Shown: positions 35,767 through 46,756, counted from the first letter of the stretch. The stretch is DNA of 57,542 nucleotides from Wylensekiella montiformis (GCF_009697385.1 NZ_VUNL01000015.1:1-57542); one strand, 5' to 3'. Numbers and translations are program-made. The notes: a model not told the origin generated them from the letters alone.

Positions 35767-36975
35767 ATGGATAAAAAGCAAAAAGAGTTCCGGGAGGGCA
35801 AGGAGTCCGTGCGGAAAATGATGGAGGAAGAAGCGGAAGTGCGGCGCAAAGCGCTTTACCGCCGTGTCATGCCGAAAAAGAAGGGCATACTGGATATGCT
35901 TGAGGTGATGACAAAGGACGAACTGGATGACATTCGCTACAATCTCGGAGTGAAGGGGGCCAGCAAGCTCCGGAAAGCGGAGCTTGCAAAGCGTCTGGCA
36001 GTGGAGGCAGTCCGCTTTGCACAGCACTGGTTTCCTTCGATTAACGAGGAAGAGTACGAATGTTTCCGGCACCTTCTCGACCATGGCGGGCAGACGGCGG
36101 AGTTTCGCGATGACGATGAACGCCTCGACTATCTGCGGGCCCTTGGGCTTGTCTCCTGCGGGAATCAGGACGGGAAGCTGATCTGGTATATGCCGAAGGA
36201 AATCTGTGAGGAATTCCGCAAGCTGGATTCCGGTACGTTCCGCAGCCTGGCTGAGCTCAATACGGAGACGGCCCGTCTGGCGGCCGGCTGTCTCTTCTTC
36301 TATGGATATATGGATTATGATACCCTTTATGAAAAGGTCATGAGCTACCTCGATGACGCACAGCGCGAACAGATTTCGTTTATGGATTTTGTCGGGATCC
36401 TGCTCAACGCTTCCTGCTGGCAGACGACGCTGACGGCGACGCCGTATGGTGCGATGTATTATACGCTGATCGATCCCGATCAGCTGGAGAAGGAACGGGC
36501 CCGCCGCGACAATCTGGATTTTGCGCCGCTGACGTATGGCGAGGTGTACGATGCCGGCGAGGCCGACTATATTCGCGATACGCCGGCCTACAAGGAGCTG
36601 GCCCGGTTCTTTATGGAAGAATATTCCTGCGATGTGCTGGAGGCTGCGGACCTTGTCGGCGAGGTGCTTATTCTTCTGCAGAATGACAACGATATTCAGG
36701 AAGCCGCAGACTTTTTGGAAGAACTTGGCTTCATGAAGGGAAAGAGACGCTGCGAGGCAGCCGTATCTTTGCTGATTGCCTTTTATCATACGACCCGCCT
36801 GTGGTCCTTGAAAGGGCATACGCCGGAAGAACTTTTTGCGGCAGATTCGTCCGGCGGCGGCAGGGTGATCCCGTTTGATCAAGTCCGCCGGCAGAAGGTA
36901 GGAAGAAACGATCCCTGTCCGTGCGGCAGCGGCAAAAAGTATAAGAACTGCTGCCTGCGCCGGGAGGAACAATGA
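35767..36975 (+). CDS. SEC-C motif protein with SAP/Rho-N-like N-terminal region
   Basis: The 402-residue product ends with [20 protein letters not shown], a SEC-C zinc motif as at the SecA C-terminus. Near residues 45-75 it has [20 protein letters not shown], which resembles a SAP/Rho-N nucleic-acid-binding helix pair. The middle is helical with no recognised domain. The function is unknown. ATG 35767 is used; GTG 35746 with GGAG seven bases upstream is an alternative that adds seven residues. It overlaps the next gene by ATGA. Confidence 0.85.
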   Translation: MDKKQKEFREGKESVRKMMEEEAEVRRKALYRRVMPKKKGILDMLEVMTKDELDDIRYNLGVKGASKLRKAELAKRLAVEAVRFAQHWFPSINEEEYECFRHLLDHGGQTAEFRDDDERLDYLRALGLVSCGNQDGKLIWYMPKEICEEFRKLDSGTFRSLAELNTETARLAAGCLFFYGYMDYDTLYEKVMSYLDDAQREQISFMDFVGILLNASCWQTTLTATPYGAMYYTLIDPDQLEKERARRDNLDFAPLTYGEVYDAGEADYIRDTPAYKELARFFMEEYSCDVLEAADLVGEVLILLQNDNDIQEAADFLEELGFMKGKRRCEAAVSLLIAFYHTTRLWSLKGHTPEELFAADSSGGGRVIPFDQVRRQKVGRNDPCPCGSGKKYKNCCLRREEQ

Positions 36976-38315
36976 GGGGGGCGCTTCATTACCGGGAAAA
37001 GGCGCGGAGGTTTTTGACCATCCTTTGTCCGATCTTCATTACGCAGCTGGCGCTGACGGCAACGGGCTTTTGCGATACGGTGATGTCCGGCCATATCAGC
37101 GAGCAGGACCTGGCCGGCGTCGCCGTCGGGGCCAATCTTTTCATGCCGTTTTTCGGCTCGTTTCTTGGCATCATTTCGGTCTTGACGCCGATCCTTTCCC
37201 AGCTTTATGGAGCGGGGAGAACGGAGCGGATTGTTTTTGTCGTCCGGCAGGGATTTTACTGGTCGCTGCTGCTGGCGGCTTTTTTCCTTCTGGCCGGGGT
37301 CCTTTTTGTGCCGTTCATTTTAGACGGCCTGCAGCTGGAGCCGAAGGTAGAACGCGTTGCCGCAGGCTATCTGGCCGGGATTGCTCCGGGAATTGTGCCG
37401 ATTTTTCTGGCCGGCGTGCTGCGCAATCTGATTGATGCGCACGGGCATACCCATCTGACCATGATGATTACGCTGGTGACCGTACCCATAAATGTCGCGG
37501 CGAATTATGTGTTTATGTACGGGGCCTTCGGCATACCGGCTTTTGGCGGCATGGGGGCAGGGATTGGCTCGTCGGTCGCCTTTTTCCTGAATTTTATGCT
37601 CAATATCCTTGTGGTCAGCCGCTTGGAGCCGTTTTGCAGCTACCGGGTATTTTCCCATGTTTCGCGTCCGTCGCCGGCGGAGTGGCGTCATGCCCTGGCT
37701 CTCGGCATTCCGATCGGCAGCACGATGTTTTGCGAGATGAGTATATTCAGTGCGGTTGGTCTGTTCATGACGGTGTATGGGACGGTCGTCGTGGCTGCGC
37801 ATCAGGCGGCGATGAATTTTACGACGATGATCTATATGATCCCGCTTTCGGCCAGCATGACGCTGACGATTCTGGTCGGTTTCGAAATCGGCGCAAAGCG
37901 CAGCGGGGCGGCCAGGGAGTATATTCGCCTTGGACGCCTGCTGACCTTCTTGTTTGAGGGAAGCATTGCCTTGCTGCTTGTGCCGTTTCGCGCGGAGATC
38001 GCGCAGCTCTATACGACGAGCCCCGAAGTGCAGGAGATGCTCGAAGTATTTTTGCTGTATGCGGTTTTTCTGCAGCTAAGCGATGCGCTTGACGCGCCGT
38101 TGCAGGGGGCGCTGCGCGGATATAAGGACGTTCATGCAACCTTTTTACTGGCTGTTTTTTCCTATTGGATCATCGGTCTGCCGCTCGGATTTCTGTTTGC
38201 CAACTATGGTGGCCTTGGCCCGTACGGGTACTGGGTCAGCCTGATTTCCGGCGTGGCGATCGGTGCCATCGCCCTTATGGCGCGTCTGCGGCATGTGCAG
38301 CGGCGATATGCCTGA
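36972..38315 (+). CDS. MATE-family multidrug/toxin exporter
   Basis: This inner-membrane Na+ or H+ antiporter exports drugs or metabolites. The 447-residue product has about twelve hydrophobic segments in two halves. The first opens [20 protein letters not shown], with typical [20 protein letters not shown]. The second begins near [20 protein letters not shown]. It overlaps the SEC-C gene by ATGA, and a terminator follows. The substrate cannot be told from sequence. Confidence 0.9.
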   Translation: MRGALHYREKARRFLTILCPIFITQLALTATGFCDTVMSGHISEQDLAGVAVGANLFMPFFGSFLGIISVLTPILSQLYGAGRTERIVFVVRQGFYWSLLLAAFFLLAGVLFVPFILDGLQLEPKVERVAAGYLAGIAPGIVPIFLAGVLRNLIDAHGHTHLTMMITLVTVPINVAANYVFMYGAFGIPAFGGMGAGIGSSVAFFLNFMLNILVVSRLEPFCSYRVFSHVSRPSPAEWRHALALGIPIGSTMFCEMSIFSAVGLFMTVYGTVVVAAHQAAMNFTTMIYMIPLSASMTLTILVGFEIGAKRSGAAREYIRLGRLLTFLFEGSIALLLVPFRAEIAQLYTTSPEVQEMLEVFLLYAVFLQLSDALDAPLQGALRGYKDVHATFLLAVFSYWIIGLPLGFLFANYGGLGPYGYWVSLISGVAIGAIALMARLRHVQRRYA

Positions 38316-38328
38316 TTCCGGATATGCA

Positions 38329-38358
38329 AAAAGCCCCGCTCGAAAGAGCGGGGCTTTT
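38329..38358. terminator. Bidirectional terminator between the MATE gene and rpsT
   Basis: AAAAGCCCCGCTC-gaaa-GAGCGGGGCTTTT is a perfect 13-bp stem with a GAAA tetraloop and A/T runs on both sides. Confidence 0.92.
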
Positions 38359-38374
38359 ATTGAATCTGCAAAGA

Positions 38375-38641
38375 TTATTTCGCCAGTGCGTTGACTTTGC
38401 GGGCAAGACGCGATTTTTTGCGGGCGGCGGCATTCTTGTGGTAGACCTTGTTTGCAGCAGCCTGATCGATTGTCTTGCATGCAACCGTAAGGAGGGATTT
38501 CGCTTCATCAGCGTTTCCAGCCTCAACAGCATCGAGGACACGGCGGGAAGCTGTGCGTACACGGGACTTCTCAGCGGCGTTCTTTGCATGGCGCTTCGCG
38601 TCAGATTTCACACTCAGAATAGATGCTTTGATATTCGGCAA
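38375..38641 (-). CDS. rpsT: 30S ribosomal protein S20
   Basis: S20 is a primary 16S rRNA-binding protein of the small subunit. The 88-residue product reads (M)PNIKASILSVKSDAKRHAKN and ends RLARKVNALAK, the normal S20 size and pattern. The TTG at 38641 is the likely start because AAGGGGGTG lies six bases upstream. The GTG further out (38650) would sit on the ribosome binding site. A rare start codon is also used by rpsT in some other bacteria. It is divergent from lepA. Confidence 0.95.
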   Translation of the reverse strand: MPNIKASILSVKSDAKRHAKNAAEKSRVRTASRRVLDAVEAGNADEAKSLLTVACKTIDQAAANKVYHKNAAARKKSRLARKVNALAK

Positions 38642-38676
38642 GTAGTTCACCCCCTTGATAAATTCGTTACCTTGTT

Positions 38677-38705
38677 ATTCTAGCATGGGCGTCGGCAAAA
38701 AGCAA
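38677..38705 (-). promoter_or_regulatory. Promoter of rpsT
   Basis: On the minus strand TTGCTT (38705-38700) and TAGAAT (38682-38677), 17-bp spacer. Confidence 0.55.
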
Positions 38706-38734
38706 CTGTTTTCTTCCGGCAGGGCGAGGCTTTC

Positions 38735-38764
38735 TTGCAGGAGGACGGTGTTCAATGATATAAT
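38735..38764 (+). promoter_or_regulatory. Promoter of lepA
   Basis: TTGCAG (38735-38740) and TATAAT (38759-38764), 18-bp spacer, 31 bp before the start. It is divergent from the rpsT promoter, and the two -35 boxes lie 29 bp apart. Confidence 0.6.
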
Positions 38765-38795
38765 AACAGGGATGTGGAGTCAAAAGGAAAGGAAA

Positions 38796-40598
38796 ATGAC
38801 CATGCAGAACAAGAATATCCGTAATTTCTCGATCATTGCCCATATCGATCACGGCAAATCGACGATTGCGGATCGTCTGATTGAATACACGGGAACCTTG
38901 TCCGAGCGGCAGATGGAGGCACAGGTTCTCGATAATATGGATTTGGAACGTGAGCGCGGCATTACCATCAAGGCTCAGACGGTGCGGCTGGATTATCAGG
39001 GAAAAGACGGGGAGACGTATCAGCTGAACCTTATCGATACGCCGGGTCATGTCGATTTTACTTATGAGGTATCGCGCAGTCTGGCCGCCTGCGAAGGCGC
39101 GCTGCTGGTAGTGGATGCGGCGCAGGGCGTGGAGGCGCAGACGCTGGCCAATGTCTACATGGCGCTGGAAAACGATCTGGAAATCGTTCCGGTCATCAAT
39201 AAGATCGATCTGCCGAGTGCCGATCCGGATCGGGTCAGGGAGGAGATCGAAAATACGATCGGGCTGGATACGTCGAATGCGGTGCTTGCCTCGGCCAAGA
39301 CCGGTATCGGCATAGAGGAGATCCTCGATGCGATCGTGGAATATATCCCCGCGCCGGAAGGGGATGAGAATGCGCCGCTGCAGGCGCTGATCTTCGATTC
39401 CTACTTTGATTCCTATAAGGGCGTCATTGCGCATGTCCGCGTCAAACAGGGACATATCCGGAAGGGCATGAAGCTACGGATGATGGCGACCGGCAAGGAA
39501 TTTGAGGTCACGGATGTCGGCTGTTTTAAACCGCAGCCGGTGGACGTGGGGCGCCTCGATGTCGGCGAGGTTGGATTCGTGGCGGGATCCTTGAAGGATG
39601 TACGCGATGTGCGCGTCGGCGATACGATTACGTTTGCGGATCATCCGGCGGCTAATCCGCTGCCGGGGTATCGCGGCGTTACGCCGATGGTGTATTGCGG
39701 CCTTTATCCGGTTGAAAGCTCGGATTATGACAATCTCAAGGATGCGCTGGAAAAAATGCAGATCAACGATGCGGCTTTGGTTTTCGAACCGGAAACCTCG
39801 GCAGCGCTGGGCTTTGGCTTTCGCTGCGGATTTCTGGGTCTGCTGCATATGGATGTCATACAGGAACGGCTGGAACGGGAGTATCATCTTCGCCTGATTA
39901 CGACGGCGCCGTCGGTCATTTATCGCGTTTATAAGACGGACGGAACGATGGTGGAGGTGAGCAACCCGTCGGAACTTCCGCCGCAGACCGAAATCGAGCA
40001 TATCGAAGAACCGTATGTCAAGGCGACCGTCATCGTACCCAATGATTTTGTCGGCGCGGTAATGGAGATTTCGCAGGACAAGCGCGGGGAGTTCAAGGGC
40101 ATGGATTATCTCGATACGAATCGCGTCATGATCACCTATCATATCCCGCTCAATGAGATCATTTTTGATTATTTTGACCGCCTGAAGTCTGCAACGCGCG
40201 GCTATGCTTCGCTGGATTATGAACTGGCCGATTATCAGCAATCGAAGCTGGTAAAGGTGGATATTCTGCTGAACGGGGATCCGGTTGATGCGCTTTCCAC
40301 CATCGTGCATAAGGACCGCGCTGCGAACCGCGGCCGCCAGCTCGCGGCAAAGCTGAAGGAAATCATTCCGCAGCAGATGTTTGAGATTCCGATTCAGGCG
40401 GCGATCGGTTCCAAGGTCATTGCCCGGGAGAACGTGCGGGCGCGCCGGAAAGATGTGCTGGCCAAGTGCTATGGCGGCGATATTTCGCGGAAACGAAAGC
40501 TGCTGGAAAAGCAGAAAGAAGGAAAGAAGCGCATGAAAGCCGTCGGCAGCGTGGAGGTGCCGCAGGAAGCCTTTATGGCTATTCTGAAGATCGACTGA
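38796..40598 (+). CDS. lepA: Elongation factor 4 (LepA)
   Basis: LepA is a ribosome-associated GTPase that back-translocates or aids ribosome assembly. The 600-residue product has G1 [10 protein letters not shown]2 [13 protein letters not shown]3 DTPGHVDF and G4 NKIDLP, then EF-G-like domains II, III and V and the LepA-specific C-terminal domain ([20 protein letters not shown] region). ATG 38796 is behind AGGAAAGGAAA; ATG 38802 is an alternative. hemW follows after 17 bp, as in many Firmicutes. Confidence 0.96.
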   Translation: MTMQNKNIRNFSIIAHIDHGKSTIADRLIEYTGTLSERQMEAQVLDNMDLERERGITIKAQTVRLDYQGKDGETYQLNLIDTPGHVDFTYEVSRSLAACEGALLVVDAAQGVEAQTLANVYMALENDLEIVPVINKIDLPSADPDRVREEIENTIGLDTSNAVLASAKTGIGIEEILDAIVEYIPAPEGDENAPLQALIFDSYFDSYKGVIAHVRVKQGHIRKGMKLRMMATGKEFEVTDVGCFKPQPVDVGRLDVGEVGFVAGSLKDVRDVRVGDTITFADHPAANPLPGYRGVTPMVYCGLYPVESSDYDNLKDALEKMQINDAALVFEPETSAALGFGFRCGFLGLLHMDVIQERLEREYHLRLITTAPSVIYRVYKTDGTMVEVSNPSELPPQTEIEHIEEPYVKATVIVPNDFVGAVMEISQDKRGEFKGMDYLDTNRVMITYHIPLNEIIFDYFDRLKSATRGYASLDYELADYQQSKLVKVDILLNGDPVDALSTIVHKDRAANRGRQLAAKLKEIIPQQMFEIPIQAAIGSKVIARENVRARRKDVLAKCYGGDISRKRKLLEKQKEGKKRMKAVGSVEVPQEAFMAILKID

Positions 40599-40615
40599 GA
40601 AAACGGGGCGAAGCA

Positions 40616-41767
40616 ATGGTGAAGAAGCGATGGGGCGTTTATGTTCACATTCCGTTCTGCCGGAAAAAATGTTTTTACTGTGATTTCCCGTCCTATGCCG
40701 GACGGGAAGGAGACAGGGAGGAGTATACGAGAGCCTTGTGCCGGGAGATCCGGTCGCAGGGCTCTTCTTATCGTCTGCGCTGGGGCGATCCCGCGACGAT
40801 ATATATTGGCGGAGGGACGCCGACTTCTCTGCCGCCGCAGTGCATGAAAGATATATTGGATGCTCTTTCTGAGACTTTCCCCCCCGCAAAAGGGCGGGAA
40901 TTTACGGTTGAGTGCAATCCGGGGACGGTGGACGAGGCGTATTTTCAAATCTTGCGGGAAGGGGCGGTCAACCGGCTCAGCTTCGGCGTGCAGAGCTTTG
41001 ATGACCGCCTGCTGCAGGCGATCGGACGCATTCATACGGCCGGTGAAGCGGCTGCGGCGGTCCGGATGGCCCGGAAAGCAGGCTTTGACAATCTCAGCCT
41101 TGATCTCATGTACGGGCTGCCCGGACAGACTATGGCGGACCTGGAGCGGAGCGTGCAGCAGGCGCTGGAGCTTGCTCCTCAGCACCTTTCGATTTACGGT
41201 CTGCAGGTTGAAGAGCATACGGTGTTTTGGGACCGGCGGGAACGGGGTGAATTGAATCTGCCGGACGATGAAGAAGCAGAGCGGATGTATGATTATATGA
41301 CGTCGGTCCTTCCGGCTCACGGATACGCCCGCTATGAGATATCCAATTTCGCCCGTCCCGGTTTTGCCAGCCGTCACAATCTTGCCTATTGGCAGGATGT
41401 TCCGTATCTGGGCCTTGGCGCGGCCGCCCACTCTTATCTGGACGGCCGGAGATGGGAGTCAGAGGCGGATCTTTCCCGCTATATGGATCAGGCAAAGCGA
41501 GGCATCCGTCCGATTCATCCGGAAGAGGAGATGACGGATGCGGTCGCTATGGAGGAATTCTGCTTTCTGGCATTGCGGACGGCGGCGGGGATCAGCCGCC
41601 GCCGCTTTGCGGAGAAGTTCGGACAGGAGCTTGATCGTGTGTATGAGGGGGCGATCCGGGAAATGGTGCGGAAGGGCCTGCTGGCTGATAAAGGGGATTC
41701 GGTTTATCTGACGGAGCTGGGCATGAAATTCGGGAACCTCGTTTTTGAAGCATTCCTGCTGACCTGA
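40616..41767 (+). CDS. hemW: Radical SAM heme chaperone HemW
   Basis: HemW is the HemN-like radical SAM protein thought to insert heme; it is not a coproporphyrinogen dehydrogenase. The 383-residue product has the cluster motif CRKKCFYCDF (CX3CX2C). A phenylalanine stands where HemN has its fourth cysteine, the HemW hallmark. IYIGGGTPTSLPP, ECNPGTVD and SFGVQSFDDRLL follow, and a HemN C-terminal domain ends the protein. It lies directly after lepA. Confidence 0.92.
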   Translation: MVKKRWGVYVHIPFCRKKCFYCDFPSYAGREGDREEYTRALCREIRSQGSSYRLRWGDPATIYIGGGTPTSLPPQCMKDILDALSETFPPAKGREFTVECNPGTVDEAYFQILREGAVNRLSFGVQSFDDRLLQAIGRIHTAGEAAAAVRMARKAGFDNLSLDLMYGLPGQTMADLERSVQQALELAPQHLSIYGLQVEEHTVFWDRRERGELNLPDDEEAERMYDYMTSVLPAHGYARYEISNFARPGFASRHNLAYWQDVPYLGLGAAAHSYLDGRRWESEADLSRYMDQAKRGIRPIHPEEEMTDAVAMEEFCFLALRTAAGISRRRFAEKFGQELDRVYEGAIREMVRKGLLADKGDSVYLTELGMKFGNLVFEAFLLT

Positions 41768-41858
41768 AACGATGCGGCGGTTATGGTATTTTTTCGGCGA
41801 TTTGATATAATGAAAGCAATCGGATGTTAAAAAATGATGAGAATCGGGGAGAGTAGGT

Positions 41859-42770
41859 ATGGACAAGAAGGTATGGCGGATTGCCGTTTTGATTCTGTTG
41901 ATTATCGTTTTTGCCGGCGTGGCCGGATATACGTCATGGCAGCGGGCGGGAATCCGGTCTGCTGCATCCGGGGGAAACGAGGGGGGCGCCGCCCTGCAGC
42001 AGGATGAGCCGGGGCCGGAGTCGGATGCGTATATTCTTTCCCGGGGCGATTATTCCAATCTGGCCGTGGAACTCACGGATGTCAGCCGGCCGGTCTATGA
42101 CCGATATACGCTGAGTCAGCGGCGGGAAAAGGGGCTTCCGACCGTGCTTCCGCCGCTGGCAGTTTATGATAAGGAGAAGGTGGCCTATCTGACCTTTGAC
42201 GATGGCCCGGACCATAAAAATACGCCGGCCATTCTCGATATTCTGAAAAACAATGGCATTCATGCTACGTTTTATGTGACGGGGCAAATGTGCGAAAAGA
42301 ATCCGGATATATTGCGGCGTATCTTTCAGGAAGGGCATGCTATCGGCAATCACAGCTACGATCATGATTACAAAAAATTATATCAGTCCAAGGATCATTT
42401 TATGGCCGAACTGGAACAGACGGATGAGGTCATTTTCCGCTTGATCGGCGTTCGTCCTTTTATTGTTCGGGCGCCAGGCGGAACGGCAGGCATGTTTTCC
42501 GCCGATTTTTATCCGGCGTTGACCGAGGCAGGGTATGTGGAGCATGACTGGAATGTCAGCTCGGAGGATGCGACGCCGAAACGGCCGGATGCGGCTCAGC
42601 AGATTCGGTTTGTCGATCAAATGACCAATGGGAAAAACACGGCATTGGTTCTTATGCACTGTTGCGGCGGCAAGGAACAGACGGTTAAGGCACTGCAGGG
42701 AATCATCGACCTGCTCCGGGCGAAGGGATACCGTTTCGGCGTGGTGACACCGATTACCCCGCATCCCTGA
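41859..42770 (+). CDS. Membrane-anchored polysaccharide deacetylase (NodB domain)
   Basis: This would remove N-acetyl groups from an envelope glycan outside the membrane. The 303-residue product has an N-terminal membrane helix (about 7-25) and a short linker. The NodB domain (about 105-300) has TFDDGPD (catalytic base and metal), HSYDHD, RAPGGT, and a histidine near the end (LVLMHCCGG). It lies between hemW and hrcA, where most Firmicutes have no gene, and has a TATAAT at 41806-41811. Confidence 0.9.
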   Translation: MDKKVWRIAVLILLIIVFAGVAGYTSWQRAGIRSAASGGNEGGAALQQDEPGPESDAYILSRGDYSNLAVELTDVSRPVYDRYTLSQRREKGLPTVLPPLAVYDKEKVAYLTFDDGPDHKNTPAILDILKNNGIHATFYVTGQMCEKNPDILRRIFQEGHAIGNHSYDHDYKKLYQSKDHFMAELEQTDEVIFRLIGVRPFIVRAPGGTAGMFSADFYPALTEAGYVEHDWNVSSEDATPKRPDAAQQIRFVDQMTNGKNTALVLMHCCGGKEQTVKALQGIIDLLRAKGYRFGVVTPITPHP

Positions 42771-42812
42771 AAGCAGAATGGAAAATAATATTGACTTTTT
42801 GTCCTTTTACTG

Positions 42813-42841
42813 TTGACTTTTTGCCTTATTCGCGTTATTAT
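42813..42841 (+). promoter_or_regulatory. Heat-shock operon promoter
   Basis: TTGACT (42813-42818) and TATTAT (42836-42841), 17-bp spacer, just upstream of the CIRCE operator. A second TTGACT at 42791-42796 lies further upstream. Confidence 0.75.
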
Positions 42842-42857
42842 CTTAATAGATTCGAAG

Positions 42858-42884
42858 TTAGCACTCACCATAAAAGAGTGCTAA
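42858..42884. promoter_or_regulatory. CIRCE operator (HrcA binding site)
   Basis: TTAGCACTC, nine bases, then GAGTGCTAA: an exact match to the CIRCE consensus. It lies 17 bp after the -10 box and 31 bp before hrcA. Binding of HrcA would repress hrcA-grpE-dnaK-dnaJ until misfolded protein titrates the chaperones that HrcA needs. Confidence 0.97.
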
Positions 42885-42915
42885 CAGAGAAACGGATCCG
42901 GAAGGAGGGAGGCCG

Positions 42916-43950
42916 ATGTCCGATGAACTGGACGCGCGTAAGAAGCGTGTGCTGCGGGCTGTCATTGATGATTATATCGAGTCCGCGGAGCCGGTTGGAT
43001 CGCGGACTTTGGCCAGGAAGTACGATCTTGGCGTCAGCCCGGCTACGATCCGCAATGAGATGGCGGACCTTGAGATGCTCGGGTATCTGGAGCAGCTGCA
43101 TACTTCTTCCGGGCGGATCCCTTCGTCGAAGGGTTATCGGTTTTATGTCGACGGCCTGATTTCGCCGAAGCCGGTCAGTGATGAGGAGAAAGAGCGGATC
43201 GACAAATGGTACCGGGCCCGGGTAAGGCGCATTGAAGAGGTCTTTCAGGAGACGGCGCGGATCATTTCTCAGGTCACCAAAAATGTTTCGCTGGTTCTGG
43301 CTCCCCAGATGACGCAGGCGCAGTTCCGCTGCCTGCAGTTCCTGCCGCTTGATGATCGCCGCGTCATCACGGTGCTCATGACGGACGCCGGATTCATTGA
43401 GAACAAGATTCTGGAGATGCCGTCCGGCGCTACGTTTGAGGATTTCCAGCGCATGGCGAAGGTGATCAATATGCGGCTGGAAGGGCATACACTCCGCACG
43501 ATCGAGCAGCATTCGCTGACAGAGATTCGGGATGAGATTCGGGATGAATCGCTTTATGAAGCGGCTTTGGAAATCATTCACCGGGCGCTCGATTCGGGCC
43601 GGCGGGAGCGGCTTTATCTCGGCGGAACGACGCAGATGCTGGAGCAGCCGGAATTCCATGATGTTGAGAAGGTCAAGGATACGCTTCTCATGCTGGAAGA
43701 AGAGGAACTCATGAAGGATATCCTGCATGCCCATATGGGAGATGGTCTGGAGGTTACAATCGGGCAGGAAAATGAGGATAAGCACTTCAAAGACAGCAGC
43801 ATCATTACGGCGACGTATCATCTGGACGGAGAGCTTTTGGGCACGATTGCCGTGCTGGGGCCGACCCGTATGGAGTATGCCAAGGCGATGAGCCTGTTGG
43901 AGTATATGAATCAAAATCTGACCGATGTGATCAAACGCTTTCACTGGTAG
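42916..43950 (+). CDS. hrcA: Heat-inducible transcription repressor HrcA
   Basis: HrcA binds CIRCE. The 344-residue product opens MSDELDARKKRVLRAVIDDY. It has a winged-helix N-terminus (VGSRTLARKYDLGVSPATIR, NEMADLEMLGYLEQLHTSSG) and ends LLEYMNQNLTDVIKRFHW. Size and sequence are typical. The operator lies directly upstream, so the gene is autoregulated and leads the operon. The ribosome binding site is GGAAGGAGGGAGG. Confidence 0.96.
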   Translation: MSDELDARKKRVLRAVIDDYIESAEPVGSRTLARKYDLGVSPATIRNEMADLEMLGYLEQLHTSSGRIPSSKGYRFYVDGLISPKPVSDEEKERIDKWYRARVRRIEEVFQETARIISQVTKNVSLVLAPQMTQAQFRCLQFLPLDDRRVITVLMTDAGFIENKILEMPSGATFEDFQRMAKVINMRLEGHTLRTIEQHSLTEIRDEIRDESLYEAALEIIHRALDSGRRERLYLGGTTQMLEQPEFHDVEKVKDTLLMLEEEELMKDILHAHMGDGLEVTIGQENEDKHFKDSSIITATYHLDGELLGTIAVLGPTRMEYAKAMSLLEYMNQNLTDVIKRFHW

Positions 43951-43999
43951 TGCCTGCTGGTAAGCGATCATAGGACCCCCGTTGAAAGAGGTGAAGGAA

Positions 44000-44629
44000 T
44001 TGCCATCATTCATGAAAGATGAATTAAAAAAGAAAGATGAGCAAAAACTGGACGAGATGCAACACGAAATTGATGAAGCTGAGGCGGAAGAAGCCGCAGC
44101 GGAAGGCGGTGATGATGTCTCCGCCGGCAACGCTGATGAACAGCCTGCCGGCCAGTCGGAGGAGGCCGGTGCAGAGGAAGCTGCGCAGCAGATTGAGAAG
44201 CTGGCGGCAGATCTGAAAGCAAAGGAAGAACGCGTTCTTCGTCTGCAGGCTGATTTCGAGAATTTTCGGCGCCGTACCGGCAAGGAAAAGGAGGAGCTTT
44301 CTGCTGTGGTTACGCAGGGCATCCTGAAGGACATGCTGCCGCTGCTGGATAATTTCGAGCGGGCTATGGCGGCTGAGAAAAAAGATGCCGAAGCGTTTCA
44401 GAAGGGTGTAGAGATGATCTATACGCAGCTGCAGGAGGTCTTGAAAAAGAATGGACTGGAGCGGATTGAGACGCAAGGGAAAAAATTCGATCCCAATTAT
44501 CATCAGGCTGTTATGCGCGTGCAGGATGAGGAGCATGAGGACGATGATATCGCTCAGGAACTTCAGAAGGGCTATATGGTCAAAGGGCGGGTTATCCGTC
44601 CGAGCATGGTCCAGGTAGTGGCCAACTGA
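44000..44629 (+). CDS. grpE: Nucleotide exchange factor GrpE
   Basis: GrpE exchanges ADP on DnaK. The 209-residue product has a long acidic N-terminal coiled coil (about 10-80) and the conserved GrpE core with LRLQADFENFRRRTGKEKEE. It ends with YMVKGRVIRPSMVQVV. The start is uncertain: TTG 44000 has AGAGGTG six bases upstream and is preferred, ATG 44012 is further away, and TTG 43982 lacks a site. Confidence 0.93.
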   Translation: MPSFMKDELKKKDEQKLDEMQHEIDEAEAEEAAAEGGDDVSAGNADEQPAGQSEEAGAEEAAQQIEKLAADLKAKEERVLRLQADFENFRRRTGKEKEELSAVVTQGILKDMLPLLDNFERAMAAEKKDAEAFQKGVEMIYTQLQEVLKKNGLERIETQGKKFDPNYHQAVMRVQDEEHEDDDIAQELQKGYMVKGRVIRPSMVQVVAN

Positions 44630-44697
44630 CATAGGTTGTTACAACGTTTTTTCTCATAATCTCATAGATTGAACAGATGTTTTAGGAGGATTTTAAC

Positions 44698-46551
44698 ATG
44701 TCTAAGGTAATTGGTATTGACTTGGGTACGACAAACTCGGTTGTATCTGTTATGGAAGGCGGCGAGCCAACGGTTATCACAAATCCGGAGGGCAGCCGTA
44801 TTACTCCGTCTGTGGTAGGATTCACAAAGGACGGGCAGCGTCTGGTCGGCCAGCTGGCAAAACGTCAGGCTGTCTCCAACCCGGATCGGACGATTTCGTC
44901 GATCAAACGCCATATGGGCGAGACAGACTACAAGGTCACGGTAGACGGCAAGGATTATACGCCGCAGGAAATTTCGGCGATGATCCTTCAGAAGCTGAAG
45001 GCTGATGCGGAAGCGTATCTCGGCGAGACGGTAAGCCAGGCGGTTATTACGGTTCCGGCTTACTTTAACGACAGCCAGCGTCAGGCCACCAAGGATGCCG
45101 GCAAGATCGCAGGACTTGAGGTACTGCGCATCATCAACGAGCCGACAGCGGCAGCTTTGGCATATGGGCTGGATAAGGACGAGGATGAGACGGTTCTTGT
45201 CTTCGACCTCGGCGGCGGTACGTTCGATGTATCTATCCTTGAACTTTCGAGCGGTACGTTTGAAGTTCTCGCGACGAATGGCGATACGCATCTCGGCGGC
45301 GATGATTTCGACCAGAAGATCATGGATTGGATGGTTGATGAGTTTAAGAAAGAAAACAATATCGATCTTTCTCAGGACAAGATGGCGGCACAGCGTCTCA
45401 AGGAAGCAGCCGAGAAGGCCAAGATTGAGCTTTCGAGCATGACGCAGACGAACATCAACCTGCCGTTCATCACGGCAGATGCCACGGGGCCGAAGCATCT
45501 GGATCTCACGCTTTCCCGTGCAAAGTTTGACGAGCTGACCGCGGATCTTGTCGAGCGTACGATGGAACCGACCCGCAAGGCGATGGCCGATGCGGACCTG
45601 TCCGGCAGCGATATCAATAAGATCATTCTCGTCGGCGGTTCCTCCCGTATCCCGGCCGTTCAGGAAGCCATCCGCAAGTTCCTGGCGAAAGAGCCGTCCA
45701 AGGGCGTCAATCCGGATGAATGCGTATCCGTCGGCGCGGCGATTCAGGGCGGTGTTCTCGTCGGCGAAGTCAAGGATGTATTGCTTCTCGATGTTACGCC
45801 GCTGTCTCTTGGCATTGAGACGCTGGGCGGCGTCTGCACTAAGATCATCGAGCGCAATACGACGATCCCGACGCATAAGAGCCAGGTATTCTCCACGGCT
45901 GCAGATAATCAGCCGTCCGTAGATATTCATGTCCTGCAGGGCGAGCGCGAGATGGCTGCCGGCAACAAGACGCTGGGCCGCTTTGAGTTGTCCGATATTC
46001 CGCCGGCTCCGCGCGGAGTTCCTAAGATCGAGGTTTCTTTCGATATCGATGCCAACGGTATCGTACATGTATCCGCTAAGGATCTTGGCACGGGCAAGGA
46101 GCAGAAGATCACGATCCAGTCGGACAGCGGCATGAGGAAGGAGGATATCGACCGTATGGTCAAGGAAGCCGAGGCGCATGCGGCAGAGGATAAGAAGCAG
46201 AAGGAAGCCATTGATACCAAAAATCAGGCGGACAGCTTTGTTTATCAGGCGGAAAAGACCATCAAAGATCTTGGAGACAAAGCGGATAAGGATCAGGTCG
46301 CCAAGGTTCAGGCAGGAATCGATAAGGTGAAGGAAGCGTTGAAGAGCAACGATACCGAGGCCATTAAGAAAGCCATGGAAGAAGCTCAGAAGCCGCTTTA
46401 TGAGATGAGCGCAGCAGCATACCAGCAGGCTCAGGCCGCTGGTCAGGGAGCTGCCGGCGGTGCACAGGCAGGCGCACAGGAAAGCGCCAAGAAGGACGAC
46501 GACGATGTCGTTGATGCGGAATACACGGAAGTCAAAGACGACAAGAAGTGA
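44698..46551 (+). CDS. dnaK: Chaperone DnaK (Hsp70)
   Basis: DnaK is an ATP-dependent chaperone. The 617-residue product opens [20 protein letters not shown], with Hsp70 signatures [15 protein letters not shown] and [14 protein letters not shown], the linker [12 protein letters not shown] and a substrate-binding domain. The C-terminus has a Gly/Ala/Gln-rich tail and ends [14 protein letters not shown]. The N-terminal [11 protein letters not shown] form is that of Gram-positive-type DnaK. TAGGAGG lies upstream. A strong hairpin separates it from dnaJ. Confidence 0.98.
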   Translation: MSKVIGIDLGTTNSVVSVMEGGEPTVITNPEGSRITPSVVGFTKDGQRLVGQLAKRQAVSNPDRTISSIKRHMGETDYKVTVDGKDYTPQEISAMILQKLKADAEAYLGETVSQAVITVPAYFNDSQRQATKDAGKIAGLEVLRIINEPTAAALAYGLDKDEDETVLVFDLGGGTFDVSILELSSGTFEVLATNGDTHLGGDDFDQKIMDWMVDEFKKENNIDLSQDKMAAQRLKEAAEKAKIELSSMTQTNINLPFITADATGPKHLDLTLSRAKFDELTADLVERTMEPTRKAMADADLSGSDINKIILVGGSSRIPAVQEAIRKFLAKEPSKGVNPDECVSVGAAIQGGVLVGEVKDVLLLDVTPLSLGIETLGGVCTKIIERNTTIPTHKSQVFSTAADNQPSVDIHVLQGEREMAAGNKTLGRFELSDIPPAPRGVPKIEVSFDIDANGIVHVSAKDLGTGKEQKITIQSDSGMRKEDIDRMVKEAEAHAAEDKKQKEAIDTKNQADSFVYQAEKTIKDLGDKADKDQVAKVQAGIDKVKEALKSNDTEAIKKAMEEAQKPLYEMSAAAYQQAQAAGQGAAGGAQAGAQESAKKDDDDVVDAEYTEVKDDKK

Positions 46552-46570
46552 TTTCCCCTTTTGTGGGCGG

Positions 46571-46606
46571 ATTGTTGGGAGCCGGCAGGCTCCCAACAAT
46601 TCTATT
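46571..46606 (+). terminator. Hairpin between dnaK and dnaJ (partial terminator)
   Basis: ATTGTTGGGAGCC pairs over 13 bp with GGCTCCCAACAAT around GGCA. The following TTCTATTTT is an imperfect T tract. It probably lets only part of the transcripts reach dnaJ, or protects the dnaK 3' end. Confidence 0.65.
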
Positions 46607-46756
46607 TTCATCGATAAACGGGAGAAAAATGTCTATATCATGCAGGCGGAGGCGGAGTAACAGAAGCGCTCTGATCTGCAGAAAGCCAATCTGCGCGATG
46701 CAATGTTGTCGTACTCCGGAAAATGCCGGCGCGGATTGAAACAAGGATGGTGCAAC

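Noticed and set aside
44662-46611. Minus-strand open frame of 649 codons opposite dnaK
   Set aside because: It mirrors dnaK, a known artefact of dnaK codon use, and has no ribosome binding site or recognisable domain.
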